Positions 26,422 to 34,641 of a stretch of DNA of 64,000 bases are shown here, piece by piece. A program made the position numbers and the translations under genes. Below the pieces are notes generated by a model. It saw only the letters and a program-made list of their open reading frames with translations. It made no database searches and was not told the DNA's origin. Source of the DNA: Desulfamplus sp. (lineage in GTDB: Bacteria > Desulfobacterota > Desulfobacteria > Desulfobacterales > Desulfobacteraceae). Numbering within the stretch: position 1 is the stretch's first letter; every line of letters begins with the position of its first letter. The stretch lies in the NCBI GenBank assembly GCA_015232455.1, contig JADFZQ010000005.1, positions 124,001-188,000 on the forward strand, given 5' to 3'.

Positions 26422-26802
26422 TTAGTGAGCATTTGATTGGTTATGAAATAAATTACTAAGAATATTAATTAGCTGTTCAGGATCAGGTGGTTTATTAATA
26501 AATTGAGTTGCTCCAAGCCCAATACATTTTGTTTTAATTGTGTGTTGAATATCGGCTGTAAGGACAATTACAGGAATTTTAATATTATGATCATTTAATT
26601 TTTCAAGAAACTCTATCCCACTCATTTCAGGCATGAGAAGATCCAAAATAATTGCATCTATAGGTTTATCTTTTGAAAGGACAATATCTAACGCCTGAAG
26701 TCCATTTTCCGCTTCATTCACTATATAACCTTTTGCTGACAATATTCTTTTTACACCACGCCTTGTTAGCCATGAATCATCAATTATTAATATATTTGGC
26801 AT
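26422..26802 (-). CDS. CheY-like single-domain response regulator
   Basis: This 126-residue receiver has the acidic pair in LIIDDSW (D8-D9), the phosphoacceptor Asp in AIILDLLMPEMSG (about D53), Thr in VIVLTAD and the conserved Lys in FINKPPDPEQL. No output domain is present, so it acts through protein contacts or as part of a phosphorelay. It is the first gene of the operon with CheC and PAS-HisKA, with AGGA upstream of the ATG. It is divergent from the CheA-like gene across a 268-base region. Confidence 0.88.
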   Translation of the reverse strand: MPNILIIDDSWLTRRGVKRILSAKGYIVNEAENGLQALDIVLSKDKPIDAIILDLLMPEMSGIEFLEKLNDHNIKIPVIVLTADIQHTIKTKCIGLGATQFINKPPDPEQLINILSNLFHNQSNAH

Positions 26803-27070
26803 ATATATAAATCCTAATTTAAGTAACTAAGAAATTAAAAACATATCTAAAGTCTATAAGTTAAAAGAATTACCATTATTTATTTTCAGTGGCAACATAT
26901 TTAATTTGCATATACAAAACAAAAAATGTTTTGATCTACAATCAGTTTTATGATGCAATTTTGCACAAAGATTGTATAAAGCTATAAGTTAAAAAAGCTC
27001 TAAAATTATTTCTTACCCGAATTTTTACACATATATATTACAGAACATAAATGTTTTTTTGAGAAATACT
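26803..27070. other. Divergent intergenic control region (CheY / CheA)
   Basis: This AT-rich 268-base region must contain promoters for both divergent genes. The 13 bases CTATAAGTTAAAA occur twice in direct orientation (26854-26866 and 26982-26994), possible binding sites for one regulator. No confident -35/-10 pair or terminator was identified. Confidence 0.4.
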
Positions 27071-29500
27071 ATGCCTGATATAACGATTATACAAGATACA
27101 ACAAATTCACAAGATGACAGACAGACTTTAGACTCTATACTTGAAGATATTTCACTTGAGTGTGTCCTTGCCGATATTGCTGATCCCGAAAGTTTTTCAA
27201 AACTTTTAGTGCTTCTAAAGAGATTTTTTCAAAAGGCAAAAGATTGTAATTGTTCAGAACTTGCTGAAGATGCAAAAAAAGCTGGCAAAATTGTAAAATC
27301 TATCATGGAACATAAAAAATCTGACTCATTATCTCATGATACATCAAGCAACGATAAGTTATCGGATAACATATCAGATATTGAGAATCAGATTGATTCT
27401 GTAAACCTTATAATATCTGAAATGAAATCTTTTCTACACTTTATTACGCAGTCATCAACAAAAACTCCTTCTTCAAACACTCCAGAGGTAGTTCAACACT
27501 CTGATTCAAATATTATTGAAAATATAGTATTCCAAATAGATAAATTGGCAATTCCTGTTGCCCCACCCCCGCCCCCCTCCCCAATTGGGAGGGGGAATAA
27601 TTACTCCCTCCCCTTGGGGAGGGGTGGGGAGGGGCAAAATAATTATCTGGAAAGCTATAGAACTCAAGAAGTTGATTTAGATGAAATTACTCCAAATATA
27701 GTTGCTCAAGAGGTTAAAATTGAACAAAGAGAGATAAACTTAAGCCACCCAGGTCAACTTCCAGCTTTTCTAAATATTGAAGATTTTGCAGAATTTCTAT
27801 CATTGCAAAGCAATACACTTGAAAAAATGGAAGTTCTTATTTTGGATATTGAAAAAAATAACAACAGAGCCTATGCACAAGGCGAGCTCAAACGCCTTTT
27901 TCACACAACTAAAGGAGAGGCAGGTTTCTTAGGGCTTAAAGATGTAGAAAAAGTGTGTCATAAGGCAGAAGACCTTATGGATACCCAAAATTTTGGAAAT
28001 ATTGTGGATACACTTCTTGCTGTAAAAGATTGGCTTGAGTCAACTTATAGTGTTTATGCTGGAAATTCTGCTGTAGCACCATCTATTCAAGATATCCTTT
28101 TATTATTTGATGAAGATAAAATTGCTCTTAACAATGCGGATAAACTTAATGGTAATCAAGATAATGTACAGCAAAGTGCAGATATATCTGATCAAGCTGA
28201 TAAAAAGTTGAACTCTTCTGAAGTTGAAGAGTTTAGCTCTCTAACTAACACATCGCCAATATTGACTGAATCTATAAATGTAGATGCAGCTCGTTTAGAT
28301 AGAATGGTCAATATAATCGGAGAACTTGCAATTGCAGAGTCTATGGTTACTCAATCTTCTGAAATCAAGAATATAGCATCATCAACCCTTTTAAGGGCAT
28401 TAAGTTCGCTTCATAAAATAACTAAAGAGCTTCAAAGTCTTGGTTTGAGTTTGAGAATGATTCCTCTTAAATCACTTTTTAACAGAATGGAGAGGGTAAC
28501 TCGTGATCTTGCTAAAAAAACTGGTAAACAGATTCATTTCGTAATTAAAGGGGAGTTGACAGAGCTTGACAAAACTCTTGTTGATAAACTTGGAGATCCT
28601 TTGATCCATCTTGTCAGAAATAGTGTAGATCACGGAGTTGAGGATAGCATAGTAGAGCGAATAGATGCTGGCAAATCAGCAACTGCAACTATTGAACTTA
28701 GAGCATTTCATAAAGGTGGGTATCTTTTTATTGAGGTTGAAGATGATGGCAGAGGAATCAACAAAAAAAGGCTTTTAGAAAAAGCTATATCTCAAGGCGT
28801 TATAAAGCCAACTTTACAAGAGAGCGAAAAGCTATTTAGTGATAAATTATTGAGTGATGAGATACTCAATTTAGTATTCCACCCAGGACTTACTACAGCA
28901 AATAAAATAACTGATGTCTCTGGTCGAGGTGTTGGTATGGACGTTGTCAGAAAGAGTATTGAATCTTGTAGAGGTAAAGTCTCAATATCTTCAATTGAAG
29001 GAAAAGGGACAATCTGCACAATAAAAATTCCTCTGACTCTATCTATCATTGATGGTCTTGTTGTTCGTGTGGGAGATGAGGTATATGTAATTCCTACACT
29101 ATCTATCGTAACATCACTCAAAGTTGATAAAAAAGATATTTCAAATGTATTTGAAAAAGGTGAGATGATAAATGTGCTTGGAAAACTTATTCCACTTTTC
29201 AGGCTCAATAGGCTTTTCAAACTAAATAAAGGCTCAAAAAATTTCTTTTCCAACTTAAATTCTAATTCAAAATACATAGATGATTTAGATGGAGTTGTTG
29301 TTGTGGTTGAAGATAATGGGTTTCATATAGCACTTTTAGTAGATGAACTGATTGGAAAACAGAACACCGTAATAAAAAATCTTGGAATGGGAATTAATGA
29401 AATTAAAGGTGTCTCTGGTGGAACAATAATGCCAGATGGAAGGGTGAGTTTAATCCTTGATATTGCAGGGATTATTGATTTATCTCACTCTGAGCCGTGA
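27071..29500 (+). CDS. CheA-type chemotaxis histidine kinase
   Basis: The start is taken at the ATG 27071 rather than the TTG at 27059. The product (809 residues) has a helical N-terminus, then an Hpt domain with the phosphoacceptor motif LFHTTKGEAGFLGL (near residue 280). A P3 dimerisation segment (NVDAARLDRMVNIIGELAIAES), a P4 ATPase (HLVRNSVDHGVED; VSGRGVGMDVVRK) and a C-terminal P5 CheW-like domain follow. It would autophosphorylate and signal to CheY-type receivers. Residues about 157-197, rich in Pro and Gly, are encoded by an inserted GC-rich palindromic repeat in the linker before Hpt. No receptor, CheW or CheR/CheB gene is nearby, so the upstream input is unknown. Confidence 0.88.
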   Translation: MPDITIIQDTTNSQDDRQTLDSILEDISLECVLADIADPESFSKLLVLLKRFFQKAKDCNCSELAEDAKKAGKIVKSIMEHKKSDSLSHDTSSNDKLSDNISDIENQIDSVNLIISEMKSFLHFITQSSTKTPSSNTPEVVQHSDSNIIENIVFQIDKLAIPVAPPPPPSPIGRGNNYSLPLGRGGEGQNNYLESYRTQEVDLDEITPNIVAQEVKIEQREINLSHPGQLPAFLNIEDFAEFLSLQSNTLEKMEVLILDIEKNNNRAYAQGELKRLFHTTKGEAGFLGLKDVEKVCHKAEDLMDTQNFGNIVDTLLAVKDWLESTYSVYAGNSAVAPSIQDILLLFDEDKIALNNADKLNGNQDNVQQSADISDQADKKLNSSEVEEFSSLTNTSPILTESINVDAARLDRMVNIIGELAIAESMVTQSSEIKNIASSTLLRALSSLHKITKELQSLGLSLRMIPLKSLFNRMERVTRDLAKKTGKQIHFVIKGELTELDKTLVDKLGDPLIHLVRNSVDHGVEDSIVERIDAGKSATATIELRAFHKGGYLFIEVEDDGRGINKKRLLEKAISQGVIKPTLQESEKLFSDKLLSDEILNLVFHPGLTTANKITDVSGRGVGMDVVRKSIESCRGKVSISSIEGKGTICTIKIPLTLSIIDGLVVRVGDEVYVIPTLSIVTSLKVDKKDISNVFEKGEMINVLGKLIPLFRLNRLFKLNKGSKNFFSNLNSNSKYIDDLDGVVVVVEDNGFHIALLVDELIGKQNTVIKNLGMGINEIKGVSGGTIMPDGRVSLILDIAGIIDLSHSEP
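27540..27661 (+). repeat. GC-rich palindromic repeat, copy A (inside the CheA-like gene)
   Basis: This 122-base element is very GC-rich in an AT-rich gene. It contains two nested palindromes built on CCCTCCCCAATTGGGAGGG and CTCCCCTTGGGGAG, with outer arms TTGCCCC and GGGGCAA. Its flanks (ATAAATTGGCAATTCCT on the left and AAAGCTATAGA on the right) recur in the inverted copy at 42608-42724. It stays open in the kinase frame. Confidence 0.93.
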
Positions 29501-29563
29501 CTCATTTATATCAGAGTTTGACACATCTTAATTATTCGGGTAAAAGCTGTTGAACATTTTAAA

Positions 29564-29591
29564 TTGACAACTGATTTAACTATTTTAAACT
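29564..29591 (+). promoter_or_regulatory. Probable ssb promoter
   Basis: A perfect TTGACA (29564-29569) is followed after 16 bases by TAAACT (29586-29591), 63 bases before the ssb start. The position is right for a sigma-70 promoter. The -10 is only a partial match. Confidence 0.4.
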
Positions 29592-29654
29592 GTTTTATTC
29601 AATTCTGAGCATTTTTATTAATTAATTAAAAAAATTAATTTAAGGAGATCATAA

Positions 29655-30221
29655 ATGGCTGGTATTAATAAAGTTATTATTATTGGTAACCTCGGGGCTG
29701 ATCCAGAACTTCGATATTCACCTCAAGGAATGGCATTTTCCAATTTTTCGGTTGCAACAACCGAATTATGGTCTGATAAAAGTACAGGTGAAAAACAAGA
29801 ACGGACAGAGTGGCATAAAATTGTAGCATTTGGAAAAACAGCAGAGAACTGTGCTAAATACCTATCAAAAGGAAGACAGGTTTATGTCGAAGGTAGACTC
29901 CAGACAAGCTCTTATGAAAAAGATGGTCAGACTCACTATATCACTAAAATAATGGCAGACACTGTAAATTTCCTTGGAACAAAGCAAGATGGTGCTGGAT
30001 ACAATCAAGGCGGCTATCAGCAACAAGGTGGGGGAGGATACCAACAAGGAGGCGGATATCAAGGCGGCGGTGGATACCAACCTCAAAGGCAACAACAACC
30101 ATCTAATCAAAACTTTGGGGGCTATCCAGCAGCACCGCAGACTAATCCAAATCCTAACCCCATGCCAAATGATCCAGGAATGGTTAGCAACATTCCACCA
30201 GAAGATGATATTCCATTCTAA
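29655..30221 (+). CDS. ssb: Single-stranded DNA-binding protein
   Basis: This 188-residue protein starts with the OB-fold of bacterial SSB (NKVIIIGNLGADPELRY; TEWHKIVAFGKTAENCAKYLSKGRQVYVEGRL). It has a flexible linker very rich in Gly, Gln and Tyr (about 115-160) and ends in the acidic tip DDIPF that recruits replication and repair partners. It coats single-stranded DNA during replication, recombination and repair. AAGGAG lies 8 bases before the ATG. It appears to be transcribed alone, with a strong hairpin 33 bases downstream. Confidence 0.96.
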   Translation: MAGINKVIIIGNLGADPELRYSPQGMAFSNFSVATTELWSDKSTGEKQERTEWHKIVAFGKTAENCAKYLSKGRQVYVEGRLQTSSYEKDGQTHYITKIMADTVNFLGTKQDGAGYNQGGYQQQGGGGYQQGGGYQGGGGYQPQRQQQPSNQNFGGYPAAPQTNPNPNPMPNDPGMVSNIPPEDDIPF

Positions 30222-30254
30222 TGCTCCATAATATTTAAAGCGTATAGTTGTAAA

Positions 30255-30303
30255 ATAAACTTAGATTTGACAATTTTTAGAAAATTGTCAAATCTAAGTT
30301 TAT
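30255..30303 (+). terminator. Long hairpin terminator after ssb
   Basis: A 23-bp perfect stem (30255-30277 with 30281-30303) has a 3-base loop TAG and is followed by T-rich sequence. It lies between ssb and the radical SAM gene and shares the AGATTTGACAA core with the hairpins at 196 and 24793. Confidence 0.75.
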
Positions 30304-30349
30304 ATACATTTTGATTTTTTGCACTCAATTTTTTGTTGGTTCATAATAT

Positions 30350-31228
30350 ATGTATAAATATCTTTTCGGACCTGTTCAATCACGCAGACTCGGGGTCTCT
30401 CTTGGAGTTGATTTAGTTACACGCAAAATATGCTCTTTAGATTGCGTTTACTGTGAATGTGGAAGTACTACAGAACTTACTCTTGAACGAAAAGAGTATG
30501 TCCCTTACAACAAGGTGATTGAGGAGCTTCGACACTACTTATTAAATCACCCAGCTCCTAACTACATAACCTTTTCAGGCTCTGGAGAACCTACTTTAAA
30601 CTCTCGAATTGGAGATGTGATAGAGTATATAAAAAGCTCAACACCCCAAATCTCTGTTGCAGTGCTTACCAATGGCACACTTTTAGGAGACAAAGCTGTC
30701 AGAAATGGGTTGTTAAAAGCAGACCTTGTAGTACCCTCACTTGATGCAGCATCTTTAAAATCATTTAAAAATATCAACCATCCACATAACTCAATAGATT
30801 TAGTTTCCTATATTCAGGGCATTGTCGATTTTAGAGATATTTATAAAGGCAAACTTGCTCTTGAGATTCTTATTCTACCAAATTTTAATGACTCAACTGA
30901 AGATATCAAGTTGCTAAAAGATGCGTGTTACAAAATTAATCCAGATGTTATACAACTTAACACTCTTGATAGACCAGGGGCTATAGCTAATCTAATCCCT
31001 GCATCACAAGATTTACTTGAATCAATCAGAGACTATCTTCAATCTAAAGAATCTGAAAAAATAGCCAAATTAACTGAAACTCAATCAGCTAAAACCCAAT
31101 CTCAACAAAACCTTACTTTTAAGCCTATTCCTGTTGAAATTATTGCTTCAAGGCTTAAAGGGAAAAATGATGATATGCAATACCGTGGCGGCGGCGGTGG
31201 TATTATAAACAACCCTTCAAAACAATAG
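30350..31228 (+). CDS. Radical SAM protein, COG0731-type
   Basis: This 292-residue protein has the radical SAM cluster motif in CSLDCVYCECG (CX3CX2C, near residues 28-36), preceded by KYLFGPVQSRRLGVSLGVDL, the signature of a bacterial family related to the archaeal wyosine-base enzymes (COG0731). The core barrel includes ITFSGSGEPTLN, the SAM-contacting GGE-like strand. The bacterial members have no firmly assigned reaction. A Gln/Lys-rich linker and a C-terminal segment ending in RGGGGGII follow. It is the first gene after the ssb terminator and is followed by cobS, which may or may not be functionally linked. Confidence 0.8.
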   Translation: MYKYLFGPVQSRRLGVSLGVDLVTRKICSLDCVYCECGSTTELTLERKEYVPYNKVIEELRHYLLNHPAPNYITFSGSGEPTLNSRIGDVIEYIKSSTPQISVAVLTNGTLLGDKAVRNGLLKADLVVPSLDAASLKSFKNINHPHNSIDLVSYIQGIVDFRDIYKGKLALEILILPNFNDSTEDIKLLKDACYKINPDVIQLNTLDRPGAIANLIPASQDLLESIRDYLQSKESEKIAKLTETQSAKTQSQQNLTFKPIPVEIIASRLKGKNDDMQYRGGGGGIINNPSKQ

Positions 31229-31297
31229 AATTCTTGCAAAACCTGCATCAACCTCTTGTATTTAATTGGATAGAAAATGAGTTGTGCAGGAGGTCAA

Positions 31298-32071
31298 ATG
31301 AGATTCAAAGCAATGAAAATAGATGACTTACGTTCTGCAATAATGTTCATTACAATCATTCCAGTTGGAAATGCCCCATTTTCTCCAATTGGAATGATTC
31401 GCTTTTTTCCCGTTGTTGGGCTAATTCTTGGTCTTTTACTTGTCTGTGTTGATGCTTTTGCCTCTCTGTTCTGGACTGCCCCTGTTGTTGCCCTTATAGA
31501 TGCTATATTTTTAGTCATTTTAACTGGAGCATTTCACTTAGATGGGCTTGGAGATACCTCTGATGGACTATTTAGCCATCGTTCTAAAGAACGCTCTCTT
31601 GAGATTATGAAAGATAGCAGAACAGGAGTGATGGGGTTAATTGCGATCTTTATATCTCTTGCTATAAAAATTGCTGGAATCTATTCAGTTAAAATTCTAT
31701 ACAGTGGTAGTGGTGATTTATTAAGCGAAATATTGGTGCTAACTATTGTGCCATCATACTCAAGAGCATCAATGCTATTTGGTATCCGATATTTTAAATA
31801 TGGAAGAGATTCTGGCACAGGTCATAGCCTTTTTGAAAAGAGGTTACCACTGAGAGATTTTATTTTTATATCTGTTCCAGTGATTTTATCCTTAATGCTT
31901 GGGTTCAAAGGTTTGATTCTCAACTCTTTTTTTGTGCTAACTGTCTTTTTGATTCTTCTTTTTTATAAAAAAAAGATGGGCTGTATCACAGGCGATATGT
32001 TGGGGGCAATGTGTGAGATAACAGAGTCAAGCCTGTTTCTCATTTGTGGTGCTGGCTTGTTTATACTCTAA
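31298..32071 (+). CDS. cobS: Adenosylcobinamide-GDP ribazoletransferase CobS
   Basis: The start at 31298 is chosen for its AGGAGG ribosome site; an upstream in-frame ATG (31277) lacks one. The product of 257 residues is an integral membrane protein. The catalytic motif FHLDGLGDTSDGLF is present near residues 80-95, and IMKDSRTGVMG follows. CobS joins alpha-ribazole to adenosylcobinamide-GDP, the last ring-to-tail step of cobalamin synthesis. It is followed by a threonine-phosphate decarboxylase-type gene and cbiB. I see no B12 riboswitch in the 69 bases upstream. Confidence 0.92.
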   Translation: MRFKAMKIDDLRSAIMFITIIPVGNAPFSPIGMIRFFPVVGLILGLLLVCVDAFASLFWTAPVVALIDAIFLVILTGAFHLDGLGDTSDGLFSHRSKERSLEIMKDSRTGVMGLIAIFISLAIKIAGIYSVKILYSGSGDLLSEILVLTIVPSYSRASMLFGIRYFKYGRDSGTGHSLFEKRLPLRDFIFISVPVILSLMLGFKGLILNSFFVLTVFLILLFYKKKMGCITGDMLGAMCEITESSLFLICGAGLFIL

Positions 32072-32182
32072 TCGGGTATTAATTGAGCTTTTGTATTTAA
32101 GTAGGACGCTGCCAGTCGTATCTACCAATTTCAAGAAATTTATGGTGTTATTTTATTCCCATTCCTTAAGGAGTTTAGATTT

Positions 32183-33271
32183 ATGATCAAAGGTCATGGC
32201 GGCAATGTTCATGCTTTAGCTAAACAACATAATTGCTCAATTGATCAAATAATAGATATGAGCAGTAACATTAATCCTTTAGGACCGCCTGAAGGGTTGG
32301 AGGAGTTTATTGTAGAAAATATCCATCTTATTCGCTCACTTCCCCTGCCTGATGCTGCTGACATGACAGCAGCATTTAGCAAGTATTATAAAGTGCCATT
32401 AAATAGAGTAATGGCTGGTAATGGCACTACTTGGTTTATCTATACTCTGCCGATAGCTCTTAACTCTAAAAAAATTTTGATTGTTGGTCCAACATATTCA
32501 GATTATCAAGATGGTTGTATAATGAATCAGGTAACATGTGAATTTTGCATGACAAGCGAAGAGAATAATTTTCAGCCAGATATAAACAAAATAAGCGAAA
32601 TGGCAAAGAGTTCAGATACAGTAATTATCTGCAACCCTAACAACCCTACTGGCTCACTTATTCCAATAGATAGCATCATTGAGCTTCTTAAACGCCATCC
32701 CGCAACATATTTTATTATTGACGAATCATATCTTCCTTTTTTACAAAATGCAGAAAAGATAAGTTTAATCTCACAAACCTCATTTCCAAATTTGATTGTA
32801 CTATCTTCCATGTCAAAAATATTTAGGATTCCCGGACTTAGAACTGGGTATCTGTGTGCTGACCCTGATGTTATCCAAAAATTGATGAGATATTATCAGC
32901 CTTGGTCAGTAAATGCTCTCTCTCAAGCTGCAACTGTTCATATTCTTGAGAACTATGAAGTAATAGAGCCTTTTCTTGAGATGACCCGCTCATTTGTTGA
33001 GATAGAAAAAGAGTTTTTTTTAGATAGGGTCAATTTATGTAAAAATATTAAGTTCTATCCATCAAAGAGCTATTTTATCCTTGCAAAACTTATGGGAAAA
33101 ATAAACTCTGATGAGCTGTGCCGCAAAGTTGGCGAAAATAAAATTTTGATTCGCAACTGCTCTAATTTCAAAGGTTTATCAGATAGGTTTGTTAGATTTT
33201 CACTAAGAGATAGAGAGACTAACTTGAAGTTGGCAAAAATTATAGTAAATAGTCTTGCAAACTCTATGTGA
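32183..33271 (+). CDS. cobD: Threonine-phosphate decarboxylase-type aminotransferase
   Basis: This 362-residue PLP enzyme of the fold-I family begins HGGNVHALAKQH and IIDMSSNINPLGPP, the pattern of CobD, which makes (R)-1-amino-2-propanol phosphate for the cobamide linker. The PLP-binding Lys lies in SSMSKIFRIPGLRTGYL, and CNPNNPTG and FIIDESYLPF are also present. Histidinol-phosphate aminotransferase is its nearest relative and an alternative call. The location between cobS and cbiB, whose product uses the aminopropanol, favours CobD. AAGGAG lies upstream of the ATG. Confidence 0.85.
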   Translation: MIKGHGGNVHALAKQHNCSIDQIIDMSSNINPLGPPEGLEEFIVENIHLIRSLPLPDAADMTAAFSKYYKVPLNRVMAGNGTTWFIYTLPIALNSKKILIVGPTYSDYQDGCIMNQVTCEFCMTSEENNFQPDINKISEMAKSSDTVIICNPNNPTGSLIPIDSIIELLKRHPATYFIIDESYLPFLQNAEKISLISQTSFPNLIVLSSMSKIFRIPGLRTGYLCADPDVIQKLMRYYQPWSVNALSQAATVHILENYEVIEPFLEMTRSFVEIEKEFFLDRVNLCKNIKFYPSKSYFILAKLMGKINSDELCRKVGENKILIRNCSNFKGLSDRFVRFSLRDRETNLKLAKIIVNSLANSM

Positions 33272-33303
33272 TACACTATTTGAGTTAACCTTCGTAACTA
33301 CTA

Positions 33304-34296
33304 ATGTTGTTTGTGGTAAACAATGGTGCTTCAATGTTTAATGATCAGCTTCTCTATATTGTTATATTTGCATATATTCTTGATATAATTCTGGGCGACC
33401 CTCGTTGGCTTCCACACCCTGTAGTCTTTATGGGAAATGCTATCTCTTTTTATGAACCACGTTTTAGGCGGCTATTTAAAAGCGATTTTTTTGCAGGTCT
33501 TATTTTTGCTATTTTTCTAATATTTTCAGCATGGCTTTTTGCTTTTTCAATAATTAAACTATCTTCAACTATTCACCCATTTCTAAGCACAATAGTTGAA
33601 GTGATATTGCTCTTTTTTTCTCTTTCAACAAGAACTTTGGCAAAAGCAGCATTAGAAGTTGACAAAGCATTTAAAAATGGCGGACTTGATTTAGCACGCC
33701 TTAAAGTCTCAATGATAGTTGGAAGAGAGGTAAAATATCTTGATGAAACAGGAGTGGTAAAGGCTGCTGTTGAAACAGTTGCCGAAAATTTTGTTGATGG
33801 ATTTTTATCCCCTTTATTCTTTGCAATTATAGGCGGGATTCCAGCAGCATTTGCATATAAAATGATCAATACCTTAGACTCAATGGTTGGATACCGAAAT
33901 GATAAATATATTCTCTTTGGAAGGGCATCAGCAAGAATTGACGATTTAGCAAATTTTATTCCAGCAAGAATTTCTGTAGTTATAATCTCAATTGCAGCAG
34001 CCATGATTTCATTAAAACGGGGGAAACGTTCATTTATAAATGCTGTAAGAGAAGGAAAAGAACATAAAAGTCCAAATTCAGGTTATCCAGAGGCGACATT
34101 TGCAGGTGCAATTGGGGTAAAACTTGGAGGACCAAATTACTACCACGGAATACTTGTTCAAAAGCCCTATATAGGTAAGAACTTTGCCGATCCTAATATA
34201 AAAGCTATAAAGATGGCTTGTGAACTTATGCTATTGTCATCAGTTATCGCTATTACGATCTCAATAATTGCTATTTTTGCTAAAATTATTTTGTAA
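33304..34296 (+). CDS. cbiB: Adenosylcobinamide-phosphate synthase CbiB
   Basis: This 330-residue membrane protein attaches aminopropanol (or its phosphate) to adenosylcobyric acid. Characteristic blocks are ILDIILGDPRWLPHPVVFMGNAI near the N-terminus, AAVETVAENFVDGFLSPLFFAIIGGIPAAFAYKMINTLDSMVGYRNDKY in the centre and NSGYPEATFAGAIGVKLGGPNYY near the C-terminus. About five membrane helices are expected. The true start could be the internal ATG at 33334, which fits the usual length better, as neither ATG has a clear ribosome site. With cobS and cobD it forms a partial cobamide-assembly operon. Confidence 0.93.
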   Translation: MLFVVNNGASMFNDQLLYIVIFAYILDIILGDPRWLPHPVVFMGNAISFYEPRFRRLFKSDFFAGLIFAIFLIFSAWLFAFSIIKLSSTIHPFLSTIVEVILLFFSLSTRTLAKAALEVDKAFKNGGLDLARLKVSMIVGREVKYLDETGVVKAAVETVAENFVDGFLSPLFFAIIGGIPAAFAYKMINTLDSMVGYRNDKYILFGRASARIDDLANFIPARISVVIISIAAAMISLKRGKRSFINAVREGKEHKSPNSGYPEATFAGAIGVKLGGPNYYHGILVQKPYIGKNFADPNIKAIKMACELMLLSSVIAITISIIAIFAKIIL

Positions 34297-34349
34297 TAGT
34301 GTTTGTGGTTACTTAAATTAAGTCAATATAATAGAAAAAGGAGACAATA

Positions 34350-34610
34350 ATGGATCAAGAAAACAAATTGAATGAAGATAATAAACGTGAAGTAATGGTA
34401 ACTATTTTGTTAAAAAGTGGACGTGAACTTCAAGGAAAAGTTAATATTCTTGATTATAAACGCTTTTCTGATTTTATTGATGACGATAAATCAGCTCATG
34501 TAAAGATGTATAATGCTATAGAGACGGGTCAAATTAAATCTGCCAGACCAAAATTTGTCTTAATACCTAAAAACAGCATTGATTGGTATATCCCTGTTGA
34601 TCAAAAATGA
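34350..34610 (+). CDS. Conserved small hypothetical protein
   Basis: This 86-residue soluble, charged protein has a good AAGGAG ribosome site. The core reads MVTILLKSGRELQGKVNI, then RFSDFIDDD, then FVLIPKNSIDWYIPVDQ. The small beta-rich layout resembles short families with a VxGxV...R.SDFL pattern (possibly DUF6812-like). I do not recognise a function. It lies 53 bases after cbiB and is convergent with the hybrid kinase gene 31 bases away. Confidence 0.65.
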   Translation: MDQENKLNEDNKREVMVTILLKSGRELQGKVNILDYKRFSDFIDDDKSAHVKMYNAIETGQIKSARPKFVLIPKNSIDWYIPVDQK

Positions 34611-34641
34611 GGTAAAGATGGGTCCACGATAAATTTAACAG

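Noticed and set aside
29974-30231. An 85-codon + strand frame overlapping the 3' half of ssb
   Set aside because: It is an out-of-frame reading of the Gly/Gln-rich repetitive linker of SSB, which opens alternative frames by composition alone.
31229-31297. Search for a B12 riboswitch upstream of cobS
   Set aside because: Only 69 bases are available, and no B12-box-like sequence or extended structure is visible.
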